Assembly (NCBI RefSeq): GCF_041146395.1 | Contig: NC_090989.1 | Span: forward strand, 280,766,343-280,830,342 | Direction: 5' to 3' | DNA length: 64,000 nucleotides | Source: Eulemur rufifrons | Taxonomy: Eukaryota; Chordata; Mammalia; Primates; Lemuridae | Shown: in pieces, positions 15,216 to 29,531 of the stretch | Layout of the letters: every line of letters begins with the position of its first letter | Numbering within the stretch: position 1 is the first letter of the stretch | Notes under the pieces: model-generated | The model's database searches: none | What the model was told of the DNA's origin: nothing | The model's input: only the letters and a program-made list of their open reading frames with translations | Program-made: the position numbers and the translations under genes

Positions 15216-16619
15216 TTGGGTTTCTGCTCAGGCTCGAGCCCCACCCACTCGGTATTAGGTAATCTAGGTTCTTAAATGTTCTCCTGACAGAACCCCTTAG
15301 TGATGCCCATAGGATTCCTTGGATGGGTCATGCTTTTATTCTGAGAATTTGGCATTTTACTCAGCTTCCCTGAGCTTACCCTTCCCCTCACAATAGCCTA
15401 TCTTACACGCCCTCTCTTTCTTTTTTCCTTTACTTTTTTCATTTTTGTTGCATGTGATTGCCTGGTCCCTAGAACTGGCCCACAATTCAAAGACTACCAA
15501 GTACATGGTATATGATATAGTATCCTCTAATCTCCTTTAGAGCTACTCTGATTTCTGCCACAGTGAAGAATCAAGACACAATAATCTTTAGCTTGGCTTA
15601 TACTTGGCAGTCATTGAACAGCCAGCCCCCTCACTCCAAGCATGTCAGCTGGATAGGGTCCATACCTCAAGCAAATATTATCTATTTTTAAATAAACAGA
15701 TCTTTTTATAGACTATCATACACTGGTGACACCTAACTGATCACTGGAGAGTATCCTTTGCCCATTTGTGCAATTAACCTCTTATGTTTTCAATCTTTCT
15801 TTAATTATTAAATGACAATTTACAGATCTGCTTGAAGTTATCAGAAATAGTCTTTATCCCACCCAACTGCTTCCAACTTCTTTCTAGGGTTTTTTTCCCT
15901 CCATCTAATTGGCTGTTTCCCACTTTCTCAGATAATTACTGGCATTTCATAATCCAAGTAAATCCAGAAAGTGAAGAAAGAAGCCATCATATCACTCTGC
16001 TTTTCAGTTCCACCAGGCACTTGAATGCTTTTATCAAATAAAGCACTTGACCACCTAAAGTTTTTCTGGAATGATAGTATTTATCTGTCTTATTTACTTG
16101 CTGATCTTATAAAATAAATTAAGCAATAAGATTTTCAGGTTTCTTAGCCAAAAAGATTTTGTTCAGCAATAGCCCCTGGTATTTTTGCCTGTTGAATCAC
16201 ATCCAAGACATTCAGTCTATGTACAGAGTGCCTAACAACTTAAGGAATGTGCCTAATGATTCTATTTATGTGTCACTTTATGAATTGTTAAACTCTTTAC
16301 AAACCTCCTATTAACATTATTAGCATTTCTTTGAGCTACTCTGTGGGAACCAAATATAAAATGTCTAAATAGAGTTTCTAGCCTTAGAAGTAGTTACGCT
16401 ACTGTAATTGACATTGATGTATTCTCTGTTCATTATGAACTCCTGGGACAAACATTTCAGTGTCAGTTGATCCTAGAACTCAGATTACCTCAGAACACTT
16501 GGGTTGAAGGGACCTGGGGTCATGCAGTCTAATTTACACCCAATTCATTGATCACTTCTGTAATAACCCTAACAAGGGAGTGCTCATTCAGTGTCTTCTT
16601 GACATGGAATGCAAGACAT

Positions 16620-17090
16620 GGACAAAATGTCATCACATTATCCCCATTTCCCAGATGAACGAACTGAGGTTAAATGACTTGTCTAAAATCATTCAGTTAA
16701 TATCAGGATATGAACTAAACAGTCTGGCTGCAGACCCATACTCTTTTTTTCTTTTTTTGAGACAGGGTCTCACTCTGTTGCTCAGGCTGGACTGGAATGC
16801 AGTAGCACAATCATAGCTCATTGTAACCTTGAACTGCTGGGCTCAAGTGATCCTCCTGGCTCAGCCTCCCAAGTAACTAGGACTACAGTTGCATGCCACT
16901 ACAACTGGTTAATTTTTTGTTTTTGTTTTTTTTGGTAGAGACAGGGTCTCATTATGTTGCCTAGGCTGGTCTCAAACTCCTGGCCTCAAGCAATCCTCCC
17001 ACCTCAGTTTCCCAAAGTGCCAGGATTACTCGTGTGAGCCAACATGCCTAGCCAAATCCATGCTCTTGAACAATATGACACACTGACCAA
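16620..17090 (-). repeat. MIR split by an Alu
   Basis: CCCCATTTCCCAGATGAACG, ACTTGTCTAAAATCATTCAG and, after the Alu, CCATGCTCTTGAAC: an antisense MIR. Confidence 0.7.
16745..17053 (-). repeat. Alu, older type
   Basis: Antisense Alu inserted within a MIR; flanks CCATACTCTT and CCATGCTCTT are the diverged target-site duplication. Confidence 0.9.
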
Positions 17091-17844
17091 ATTGTAGAAA
17101 TCTTATAAGAATCAAATAAAAGAATTTAAAAATAAACAGCTTTCAGAGACTTATCTAGCCTAAGTCTTCTACTCAGGCAGTGAGTGAAGACACAGAGTGC
17201 ATGAGTAGCAGAGAGAACTATCAATAGATTCATACGCCTAACTTTAGTCAGGCAGATCTATTGCCTCTAGAACAGTGATTCAATCTCACAACTAAAGCTA
17301 CAGAAAGTTTTGCATTTTATTTAAGATTCCTCAGAACAACTCTTCTGAAGTAGATTTGCATGGCTTATACATTAAAGAAGAAGAAATGAAATTTAGGGAA
17401 GAAATTGGCAAAAACACTTCTTACAAAAGAAATTGCAATAAATTTCCTCTTTTGTGACTCTATGGTTATGAGAATAATCTAAAAATAAATGTAAAAAAGA
17501 AAAAAGAATGTAAAAATCTTGAGATTTTATGAAGAATGACACAGAATCACCATATTCAAAGTGTATAATAATCTTGTGATAAGAACCTCAGAACAAACAC
17601 CGTTTAAGGATTTGTTTTTTTTATAGTAAATCTTAATGTCTTCATGTCAGAGCTGCTTAGTTTCCTATTCTGCCATCTTCAGAGAAAACAGGTTTAAAAA
17701 CTCCTTGAATGTTCCTCAGCTCTTCAATTTCATACTGTAAGGATTTCTTCAAAGAGAAAATGATCTTATCTTATCTTTAAGATAGAATAAAAGGACACAT
17801 GGTAGCCCTGTCCTTTAATAAATGAGGAAGCAGTAGTGTTACTA

Positions 17845-18430
17845 CTCTCTACTACAACACGCAGGGATATTGTTCCAGTTACTGTTGTTATACAATAAAT
17901 CAGCCCCCAAACTTAGTGGGAAACCACCATTTCACTCTGGGTCAGGAACTTGGACAGGGACAATCTGTCTCTGCTTTGTCATGGCTGGGGCCCCAGCTGA
18001 GAAGGCTTTAAGGCTGGGGGAACTAAACTTCTGGGGGCTAGAATCATCTGGAAGCCCTTCACTCACATGGCTGGCAGCAGATTATGCCTGTCGGGCTCTC
18101 AACATGAACCTCTACAGCTGGCGTCCCTATAGGGTCTCTCTATGTGTGCTGTCTGGGCTTCCTAACAACATGGAGACTGGGTTCTAAAAGTAAGCATCTC
18201 AAAAGATGCAAGGCAAAAGTGTATGGCATATTTATGATCCTGCCCCAGAAATCATGTGGCCTCACTTTCACCATACTCTATTGGTCAAGGCAGTCACGAA
18301 GGTACCCCAAGGTCCAAGGGGAAGGGACATAAGCCCTCTCCTACCACTCAATGGGAGGAGTCCTAAGGGCACATTCTAAGATGAGCATTTGGGATAGGAG
18401 ATGTTGTGGACATCTTTGCAAAATGAAGCT
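17845..18430. repeat. LTR-like ancient repeat, family uncertain
   Basis: ACTGTTGTTATACAATAAAT, CCCCCAAACTTAGTGGGAAA, TCACTCACATGGCTGGCAGC, CTCTATTGGTCAAGGCAGTC and CAATGGGAGGAGTCCTAAGG follow a dispersed old mammalian repeat I take to be an LTR. A 105-codon plus frame (17870-18187) lies inside it and is not a gene. Confidence 0.55.
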
Positions 18431-19123
18431 GTCACACATGTGAGATAGAGTTCTCCCAAAATCTGATTTATTTGGTGATCTAGTATTAACAATGTGAAAC
18501 TTTCTCAGAGAAAGATAAAAAGGAAAATTACACAGTATCAGGTACAACAGAAATCTCAGTCAACAAGAGTTGATTAGTTGATTAGTGAATTGAATAATTC
18601 TAAACTTTCTCTATTCACCTCCACGTCAGAATAAGCTCACAGGCAGCTTTCAAAGGAATAGAGTCTATACTATTAGACTGCCTGCAAAAGCCAATTAAAA
18701 TGATGCACGTGTGACATTAATTTCAGATTACTATTAATATAAAAAACTGAATGCCCATCAGTGGCCATTTATTTTTATTTTTCCATTTATGACTTAGTAC
18801 ATTAGTTTTACTTCTAAGCCTATGAAAGCTTCAAGCTCCACTTATTATGCTCTTATAACAATTTACCCAACTAATCAACTCTTAATAGTCTATGCCCTTC
18901 CCAATCTAAAACAAGTTTCACACAGTGATTCTCAGTGAGGTAAACACTTCAGCAAACAGAAAGCACAGCCACTGTCCAAAAGGGCAACATATTATGACAG
19001 CTGTACTAAGCAACAGAGTTCTAAAGTTAAATAACAGTGCTTGAAAGAATATAACTATGACAAGAGCTTAGAATGTTACCATCTTAACTCTAGCTTTGCT
19101 GATTATTCAAAGTTGTATCTCCT

Positions 19124-19430
19124 GGCCAGGTACAGTGGCTCATGCCTGTAATCCTAGCACTTTTGGAGGCTGAAGTGGGAGGATCACTTGAGGCCAGGAG
19201 TCCAAGACCAGCCTGGACAACAGAGCGAGACCCTATCTCTACCAAAAATAGAATAATTAGCTGGGTGTTGTGGCACATTCCTGAAGTCCCAGCTACTAGG
19301 GAAGCTGAGGCAGGAGGATCATTTGAGCCCAGGAATTTGATGTTGCAGTGAGTTATGATGACGCTAATGCACTCTAGCCTGGGCAACAGAGTGAGACTGT
19401 CTCAAAAAAAACCAAACAAAGAAATAAACA
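19124..19430 (+). repeat. Alu, older type
   Basis: GGCCAGGTACAGTGGCTCAT to GAGACTGTCTCAAAAAAAAC. Confidence 0.9.
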
Positions 19431-19599
19431 AATTTATGCCTCTAGCTTGGATCTCTTCCCTGAGCTCCAGATACATATATTTAACTACCTACAAGATATT
19501 ATTAGGAAAAAAAAAGATATTATTAGATACTTAGATACGTAACAGGCATCTTGTAAAATATCCAGCACTAAACTTCTGTTCTTCTCCCCATCAACCCCA

Positions 19600-19800
19600 G
19601 TCCTACTATTCTCAGTCTCTCGTTCTCTTATATTTCTCCATAGCGTTTATCATTATCTGACACACTATAAATGGAGATCACATATATGTGCAAAAATTTT
19701 TCACTGTTTGGGTCACTGCCATTTCCCTTTGCCTAGAACAATGCCTGGCACATAGTAAGTGGTCAATGATATTTTTCAAATGAATTAATGAATGATGACT
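19600..19800 (+). repeat. L2 3' end
   Basis: TAGCGTTTATCATTATCTGA, ATGCCTGGCACATAGTAAGT, AATGAATTAATGAATGATGA-type ending (positions to about 19798). Confidence 0.8.
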
Positions 19801-20030
19801 TATCTGGGTACCTCAGTAAATGACAACTAGAAAGCCACTAAGAACAAAGAGTACCTTAAAATGGTTATAAATGTTTGTCAGTGGCTGGTGGGGTAAGGAA
19901 GTAACTCTAAAATATTGCTAGATTTAAAATTGGCTATAAAGAATAAAAAGGAGCAAAAACTGAGAATGCATGGAAAGGAATCAAAGTGTTGAACAGTGCT
20001 ACCTAAGCTACATCAAAATTACTTAGGAGA

Positions 20031-20361
20031 GGCTGGGCGCGGTGGCTCACGCCTGTAATCCCAGCACTCTGGGAGGCCGAGGCAGGAGGATTGCTCGAGG
20101 TCAGGAGTTGAGACCAGCCTGAGCAAGAGCGAGACCCCATCTCTACTAAAAATAGAAAGAAATTATCTGGCCAACTAAAACTATATATAGAAAAAATTAG
20201 CCGGGCATGTGCCTGTACGTGCCTGTAGTCCCAGCTACTCGGGAGGCTGAGGCAGTAGGATCACTTAAGCCCAGGAGTTTGAGGTTGCTGTGAGCTAGGC
20301 TGACGCCACGGCACTCATGCTAGCCCAGGCAACAGAGCGAGACTCTGTCTCAAAAAAAAAA
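20031..20361 (+). repeat. Alu, lemur-type
   Basis: GGCTGGGCGCGGTGGC start; duplication AAAATTACTTAGGAGA on both sides. A small internal rearrangement repeats GTGCCTGTA near 20210-20226. Confidence 0.92.
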
Positions 20362-20387
20362 AAAATTACTTAGGAGAGCTTTTAAAG

Positions 20388-20560
<173 letters not shown>

Positions 20561-20826
20561 TGACAGATTCTCATAAACAAACAAAAAAACAAACTATAGA
20601 TTCTCAGGCTTGCCAGTTTGGGAAATGCTGAAAGGGATGAGATGATGAACACCTAAAATCCAATCTAGGTCCCCGGATGTAATCTTAGGTACACAGGATT
20701 GAATAGAGATTGTAATTTAAAAGATCTAAACATAACTACTCTTGCTACAGTATAGCCTGCCTAGAGAAAGATTGGGTTAACAGGAAAGGAATCATCTATG
20801 TAGCATCTATAAAATAGATACTATCC

Positions 20827-21162
20827 TTTTTTTTTTTTTTTTTTTTTTTTGAGACAGAGTCTCACTCTGTTGCCCAGGCTAGAGTGCCATGGTGTCAGCC
20901 TAGCTCATAGCAACCTCAAACTCCAGGGCTCAAGCAATCCTGCCTCAGCCTCCCAAGTAGCTGGGACTACAGGCATGTGCCACCATGCCCGGCTAATTTT
21001 TCTATATATATTTTTAGCTGTCCATATAATTTCTTTCTATTTTTAGTAGAGACAGGGTCTCGCTCTTGCTCAGGCTGGTCTCGAACTCCTGAGCTCAAAC
21101 AATCTGCCAACCTCGGCCTCCCAGAGTGCTAGGATTACAGGCGTGAGCCACTGCGTCCGGCC
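20827..21162 (-). repeat. Alu, lemur-type
   Basis: Antisense, with TTAGCTGTCCATATAATTTC in the middle; short duplication CTATCCT. Confidence 0.92.
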
Positions 21163-21899
21163 CCTATCCTATTCTTAATGTAGCTCTATCCCTCTAGAGG
21201 AGATAGATGCCTTACACTCCTATAGCTTGCTGTCATCAGCCCTTAAATTCATCCAATTCTATTCTGATTTTATGCTCTCCAAGAAACTTGGTAGAGGATT
21301 TAGATTTCCACACAGATTAGCCTACAGGGGGAGAAAGTACAGATCAGCAAATATGAATCCAGTCTCCTCATGAATATACTTCTCACTATTAACATTTACA
21401 TTCTGTTTTATTCAACAGTCTTGGGAATTTAGTGAGTGTGAGTCACCTCCAGTCATACTGAAAATAATAAATCTGTTAGCTTGAAAGAGCTGAAGAGCAA
21501 ACCCTGATACCCCTGTCAAGGCTGTGCCAGCCGAGAGAGACAGAGAGGGCTAGAACGAAGTGACGGTGGGCTTGGGTTTTACGCCCAGCTGCTGGAAAAA
21601 GGACCTGCGGCTGATACACTATTTAGCCCACAAGCCAGAGCAGGGAACCTGCCTTCTCCCTTCCCACCCTCTGGCTCACCTCTCAGGACGTTCATTGCTA
21701 AGCCTTCTTCAGGCATCCAAGGCTCCCTAGCAATTCCTTTTAACCTAATTCCACCCATATAAAAATGTTAGGGGGTGGGATAAACAGAAAGGCTCTCTGC
21801 ACCAACCCACACAAATTATCCAGTCAGCCAATTAGTCTAGCGCAGCCCACAGCTACCTAGCTCCTGTCCAACTTTCTCCATGCTGAAACACGGGCACCA

Positions 21900-22335
21900 T
21901 AGCTACCTGCTTGCAGTTGTTCAAGGGTATCTCTCATCTGCTCTCAAAGTAAAGCCACAGTCCTCACATGGTTTTTAGTGACAGTGTACCTTTTCAGGCT
22001 CCTCTGATGACCCCATCACATGCTCTGCTCATTTGAGAGCTAGTGTCCTCTGACATTTCCGAGCCTTTGGACATGCCGTTTACTCCCTCTTCCTGGAGGA
22101 CTCTGTCGAGATCCCCCCTTCACCTGTACAACTCCCTAATCCTTCAGAACTCCATTTGGATGCCACTTCTTCCCCAACTGAGTTACACTCCTGTGTACAG
22201 GTTTTCATGTACTTATCCTATCTTAGTCCTTACCACATTGTACTGTAATCTCTGCACCCCTATCAGACTATAAAGTACTTGAGAGCAAGAACCATGTCTT
22301 GGCATTTACTAGATGCTCAAAAAAACATACTGTGG
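21900..22335 (+). repeat. L2 fragment
   Basis: TTCCTGGAGGACTCTGTCGA, CCTTCAGAACTCCATTTGGA, ACTTGAGAGCAAGAACCATG: the L2 ORF2 end and 3' UTR pattern, diverged. Confidence 0.75.
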
Positions 22336-23249
22336 GTAAAATATGTAAATCTCACTACACTCATTGTATCTGTATCTCTTATTTGGTATAATGTTTTATC
22401 ATTTCATTTGGTTTTCTCTTTTATATTCAAGGTCATAATTATTTTCCACCACCACACCTTGTGCCAAAATTGGCAATGATGAGAACTAAATAGGTCCCAG
22501 GATGACAGGGAGACTTTGCGCGCACAGCTTACCATCTTTTAGAAAATCGAACATGCAAATAGCCTATTTTTAAGGCTAAATAAAATTTAAATTTAAAAAT
22601 TCAGAGTCATGGTGAGAAATATATTTTACATACACATACACTCTCATGAAATCCAAATGTCTTTGCCCAAACATTGCCAGAAATTTCCATATATATCTGT
22701 CCTAATGCAAATCTTTTTAAACCTCTTAGTTATCTTTGCCAAGAAGAAATAAATTGTGAACTAAGCTGATAGGTAGTATAATTCATTAGATGTCTCAAGT
22801 AGCTTTTGGGGGGAAAATAATGTGACTTCAGTAGAACTTTTTCAAAAAGTGGTAGTAATGGCCAAAGAGAACTATTTTCCTCTAGGCACAAATTAAAATT
22901 ATATCATAAGTAAACTCAAGTATATTGCTAAAAATTAGTATGGCTAGTGTTTTGGAGTACATTTTATACTTTTTAAAAAAGAAAGAAAAGAAAAAGATGA
23001 ACATGAAGTTGATATGACCTCTTGAAATCCAGATTTATTTCCTTTTCAAAGCAATGATTTCCAGGCATTTTCTTAATATTAGGTTATTTAGTTTATTAAC
23101 AGGGACACAGAATTTACATTAAAATACAGAAACTTCACTGAAAACTAGAAGTCTAGGGCAGTAAATTGCTCATTTTCCATAGTTCTACTTATAGCAGGAG
23201 AGTTCTACAATTTGTTCCCAAGGAACAGGGTTTTTTCCTTAACCCTCCC

Positions 23250-23480
23250 CATTATTGTAATAATTTGTATTTGCCCATTACTTCTCATCCAACAGTCTCA
23301 AAGTACCTTACAAACAAGCACTCATGTTTATGCCTTCCTGTGAAGCGAAAGGCAAGCATCATCACACCATGCTTTATAGGTGCCGAAGGCAGGAACAGAG
23401 ATGCAAGGACTTGCCCCACACTGATAAATATTAGATGAGGCAAGCAATGCAGCCCAGGCTGAGCCTTCCAGTGCTGTCTC
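23250..23480 (-). repeat. MIR-like fragment
   Basis: CTCAAAGTACCTTACAAACA and ATGCAAGGACTTGCCCCACA resemble an antisense MIR. Diverged. Confidence 0.4.
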
Positions 23481-24476
23481 ACACACTGGGAGCACCCACC
23501 CCATTTATCCCAAGAACCCCTCTGGTAATAAAATGCATTTTAGGAACTCATTGTCCATTTTGGGTGTGCAAATGGAAGTACAAGGGGAATAGTTTCCTTC
23601 ACAGGTGCCAAGTTTTCTTTTGCCACAGATAGAGAAAATGTTGAGTTTCTTGTTCCACATGACAGCCCTGCATATGATACCCTGCCTACCCCCGAAGTGG
23701 CCAATACCTATATTCCTCCTGTTCTTTCTCAATTTAATTAAATTACATTTCACCAAGACATACTTTTATTAAACACAAATTCAAAAACTTGATACTACTC
23801 CTCCTAATTAATTCCCACACAAATTAATTTCTTTAAATTAGAAAGGAAAAATAATAACTTTGGATTTGAAAGAATGAAGAGATCACTAGACATCTGTGAA
23901 ACATCTGCTAGAATGTAAACTTCATTCATGACTGCTTCTGCTGGGTCTGCAGCATTTAGCAGCGTGAGTCATTGATTCTCAATGATTCTCAAATGAATAA
24001 CATCAAATGTTTTATACAGCAAAACCTACAGCAGGGACAGGAGAAATATGAGGATTAAAGGCAACTGTGCACTAATACAAAAGATGTAGTTTTGTTTTTT
24101 TTTTTTTTTTTAACTACCATGGGCTTTGTTCGGCTTCAGAAGGAAGAAAACCCCCAAAACTGTATGTAAATACTAGCAGTAGCACTGTTTGGGTCTCTGA
24201 GATTTATCTATAAAATTGAAAAAACTAGGAAACTCACAGGGTCCTTACTAGGTTATGAAAGGATATTTAAATCTCCCAATAAAGGTGGATTACGCACTTA
24301 AATGTTGGTTCTCTTCCATTTTCATATTTTAAAAGATAGGGGAAGAATTTTGGTCCCATGAATGATTCCTCACAAAAGCAAGGCAGCAGACTAGCATGAC
24401 AGTGTGTGGCAGAGAAGGCTGAAGACTCTAAAGGAATACATGGGGGCAAAAATATGAAATAAGAATGCCAAAATTT

Positions 24477-24817
<341 letters not shown>

Positions 24818-24844
24818 AAGAATGCCAAAATTTGGTAATTCTTG

Positions 24845-24935
24845 AAGCTGGGTGATAAGTATATGACAGTTCATGATATTATTTTCTCTATTTTTAAGTA
24901 TGTTTGAAATTTTCTATAATAAAAAGTTCAAACAA
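24845..24935 (+). repeat. L1M 3' end fragment
   Basis: GATAAGTATATGACAGTTCA, GTTTGAAATTTTCTATAATA, AAAAAGTTCA: 3' terminal text of old L1. Lies between two Alus. Confidence 0.7.
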
Positions 24936-24950
24936 TATCAATAATTTTTA

Positions 24951-25306
<356 letters not shown>

Positions 25307-25347
25307 TAAAGGTACCAACTTAAAAAAGGACAAAAAGGAGAGTTCTA

Positions 25348-25480
25348 GGCTGGTCCGAAGGTGGTGAGTTATCTCACTTGATTGTTCACAGTCAGTTACA
25401 GATTGAACTCCTTGTTCTACTACTTTCCCCCCTCCTCACTACTGCACTTGACTAGTCTTAAAAAAAAAAAAAAAAAAAAA
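25348..25480 (+). pseudogene. Y1 RNA retropseudogene
   Basis: The sequence from GGCTGGTCCGAAGG to CTTGACTAGTCTT (25348-25459) follows vertebrate Y1 RNA along its full length with few differences, including both ends of the terminal stem. It is followed by about 21 A bases and flanked by the 13-base duplication AAGGAGAGTTCTA (25335-25347 and 25481-25493). These are the marks of L1-mediated retroposition. Functional Y1 is transcribed by Pol III from upstream promoter elements, which a retrocopy leaves behind, so this copy is presumably silent. It is in the FNBP1 intron, antisense to FNBP1. Confidence 0.93.
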
Positions 25481-25499
25481 AAGGAGAGTTCTAAATTCT

Positions 25500-26140
25500 C
25501 AAAGCCCTGGGAATGAATCCCCATTTTGTACTCTGTGAACTTGGGCAAGTTATTTTACCCTTCTGAGCTTCAATTACCTCTCTTATAAAAGGGAATAATA
25601 ATGGTATGGCTGACATAAAGATGTGCCAAAGGAAAAAAAAAAAAAGGGACTTGCTGCCCAGCTGCAAGGAGTATGGCCAGCAGAGAGCCTCCTTTAAGGT
25701 CCACCTCATCTTTTGAACAGAGGTCATGCCCTAGGCAATAACCCCGCAAGATGGCAGCCAAGGTCACACTCAACTCAGGGCAGCTGTTGGCCAAAGAGTG
25801 AGCAAAGCAGAGGGACAGGGTCCTGGCCATTTCTGCCCAATGCAAGACTCTTTGACTGAGTAATCTTTGCTCTGGAGTTCCTCATTGGCCTGGCAGGGAC
25901 TTTGTCAAGTGGGCCTCACAGTCTGACGGCTTCCTTCCTTTTCCTTTCATGAGTGTCACTCCCCAGTGAACCTTCTCTGCTCCAGACTCCATCTCAGCAT
26001 CTTCTGCCTGGATACTGAAACAAAGGGTACTCACCTTACAGGATTCTTGTGAAGAATAAATGAGGTGATGGATGTAAAACACTTTGCACAACACCTGGGA
26101 TGTGGTAGGTACTCAATAAACGGCAAATGATGATCATAAT
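25500..26140 (+). repeat. MIR split by a 419-bp insertion
   Basis: Left part GAACTTGGGCAAGTTATTTT to GGGAATAATAATGGTA; right part GTACTCACCTTACAGGATTC to GGTACTCAATAAACGGCA. Together they form one nearly complete MIR. Confidence 0.8.
25607..26025. repeat. Unidentified insertion, LTR-like
   Basis: 419 bases inside a MIR, bounded by GGTA at 25603-25606 and 26026-26029. It begins TGGCTGACATAAAGATG and has an A13-type run near its left end; the right half (CCAGTGAACCTTCTCTGCTC, TCCATCTCAGCATCTTCTGC) resembles solo LTR text. It does not end in CA, so the LTR call is uncertain. Confidence 0.4.
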
Positions 26141-28611
26141 TATTCAACAGTGTTTAAGGCAGTAGGAGATGGTTCACATGAAAATATTAGAAGAATTATA
26201 GAGTTTATGCAATTATAAGCTATTTACATTTTTAGAACTCACACACAGAGCAGAAAAGTATGAATGGAAACTATAGTTGCTGAACTGTATACGTGGAAAC
26301 CATAGATGTTAGTCTGAGAACTAATTCTTATTAAAAATGTAACTCTAATTACTAGAATGGTATGCTGTTTAAAAAAAGAGTTTATATGATGTTATAGTTT
26401 AAATGTGAATGACTTTTGCAAAGAGAAAATGGAAGTTCCATCTACCTTTTTTGTTGTTGGTGGTGGTTTGAATCTATTTCTAGTATTAAACAATTGAGGT
26501 TGTTGAGCTGTACATAAATTTAACATAGCATTTTACAAATAGGATAAGGTTTATGAGTTCAAAGTTGGTCCCAATTGGAAGCTCATGATCAATCCATACT
26601 TAAAACTTGTATATCCCCAAATTATTCTCAATATATATTTGGCCTCATGATTTTTTTTTACATTTTTTGAACTAGACATATCACGAGGTTCAAGCTAGTA
26701 TGCGTGTATATTACTAAAACAGGAAACAAATATTTCTTTATGAACACTAATTCTAGAAGACTTCACACCCACATTCTAAAATCTAATTAAATTAATTTCC
26801 TAGGGCATTCATGTATTTTTGGTAGCTTGCAATTTTTAAGTGTCAAAATAAAGCCTTATTTTTAAATGTGGGTGGTGTTGATGAAACAAGTATGAGTAAT
26901 ACTTGCAGGAAACACAATATTAGCTTTAGCTGGGAAGTGGGTGATACTTGAACAGTCCTTCAAAGAAGCACTTTCCACGTCTCACCAATGTAAAACATGA
27001 GTTGTAATGTGTTCACACAGTAAGCAAGGACACTTATAAAACTCCCTTATGGTGCTTAAAGTATGTTTTATCTACCAAAAATGCAATTTACACAAATTTT
27101 CAGGATTATGTCTAATGTATAAAGTGAAGACAACCAGCTAACATGTAAATATCAACCACCAGACCTTCCATGTTTCATTCTGTTTAATATCTACTAAGCA
27201 GAAAAGGCTGTGTGCAAAGCCTGTTCTAATGGAGAAGGATGACCGAATTAAGTTGATTTCTTCTCTCTTCTGAGGTAGGTAGTTCTGCTCTAGTGTCCAT
27301 AGTTCTGGGAATATTTTCTCCCCTGTTGGTCTTGCTATGTTTATCTCAAACAGAATTCTCCGAAGGGTTAAGAAAAAAGAACAGTAGAAGAGCTATGGAC
27401 TATTGTTAATACCGTACTCCAATTTAGTATTTAAGGGCCATAAGAAGAAATAATTCTCCAAAACCTGAAACTATTAATAGTCAATTACTTCAAGATTAAA
27501 AAACAAACTAATTTAAAATTTTAACACATTATATAAAGTGTTCTTATATATATACATATGTATATTTCAAAGATAGGTAGCATGAACAGAGAAGGAATAA
27601 CGTTTTAAACCCTAATTTAAAGGTAAAAAAAAAAAGTACCTAGACTGTGTGTATTTGGGGGTAGAAGGTATATGAGAAATCTTTGTACCTTCTACTCAAT
27701 TTTGCTGTGAACTTAAGACTGCTCTAAGAAATAAAGTCTACTTTTTTTAAAGGTATCTAGAATTATAAAAATTTTTTACAACTGCCAAAGTGCAGAAAGG
27801 TATTATAATAACCTTCCTATTATTTTTAAAAAGCAAATTTTAAAACAAAAAGAAAAAAGAGATTTATTAATTCATTTGATAAACACTGATTGAACTCATA
27901 TTGAGTGAGGCATTGTTGCCAGTACAGGTGGTACGTTGCTGCCTCTTAAAAGTACACACCACAATCAATGTCAACATACTCAATATAGTCGAATGGACAT
28001 TATATGCTTGGCACTGTCCTAAAAACACAGGTAACAAGATTACAAACAACACAGGTAGCTTCTTACTATGTTAATGCTTAATATGCATTATTCAGGTCTC
28101 TCTCTGTTCCCTTGCTTGTATGCTGGGCTACTTCATTTCTCATTAGTACCACAGCAAACAAATAAAGATAGCAGAGAGGATACTAGGAAACAACAAACCG
28201 AGGTTCTGTCACTGAGTAATTTGTTAGCTGCAAAGAGTGGAACAATTATGAGGAAAGCTAAAGTTTCCAGTAGATTTATTTCACACTAATGAGCAAGCTA
28301 ATAAAAAGTTGAACTAACACTTTGATAACCTGTGACTTCCTTCAATAAGTGGGTAAGAAAAAAACACTCAAATGTAACCAACTTTTGCTTTTACATTTCT
28401 CTGATGACCAGGCACAACATCAACAAATCAGTGACCATATTTACTTTATTAACCTTCCCTTTTTAACAAAGTCTTAAGTAAATGCATTTTGGTTAATCTT
28501 ACATAAAAACATAAATTTCTCTTTTGACTCTAATGTTGCAGACTGGAGGTAAAACCTACTTTAGATGCTTCCAGTGAAATATGTAGATATCTTTCAACGT
28601 ACATAATGTGA

Positions 28612-28968
<357 letters not shown>

Positions 28969-29251
28969 TCAGACCAGTGTCTTGCACACAGTTGTTCAAT
29001 AAAAAATTTAAGAACTGACTAAAAGAAAATGTTATGAAGAACTGCACAGAAACAACTGTATTATAACCTAATCACTTTATAACAGCCATTTATACTTTGT
29101 TACGCCCCTCTGATGAAAAAATAGAAAGCCCCAATTTAAATACAGACTAATCCAATAGTTATAAATTATGAGTTTTGAGTTCATTTTCATAGCTGTATAA
29201 CTTCCTCACATGTTACAATTTCTCAAAAGTTTCCTAGAATATGAAAGTTTA

Positions 29252-29531
29252 GACTAGGCATGGTGGCTCATGCCTGCAATTCCAGCACTTTGGGAGGCCA
29301 AGATAGGAGGATTACTTGAGGACAGTTCAAGACCAGCCTGGGAAACAGCCAGACCTTGTCTTTACAAAAAATAAAATTAGCTGGGTTTGGTGGTGTGTGC
29401 CTATTGTCCCAGCTGCTCAGGAGGCTGAGACAGGACTGATTGAGCCCAGGAGTTCAAGGATAAAGTGAGCTACGATGATAGCACTGGCCTGCGTGACAGA
29501 GTGAGACTCTGTCTTTTAAAAAAAAAAAAGA
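29252..29531 (+). repeat. Alu, older type
   Basis: GCATGGTGGCTCATGCCTGC to GAGTGAGACTCTGTCTT; flanks GAATATGAAAGTTTA and GAACATGAAAGTTTA are its duplication. Confidence 0.9.

Noticed and set aside
14909..15244. 111-codon minus-strand frame
   Set aside because: Lies in probable ancient repeat; no recognisable domain.
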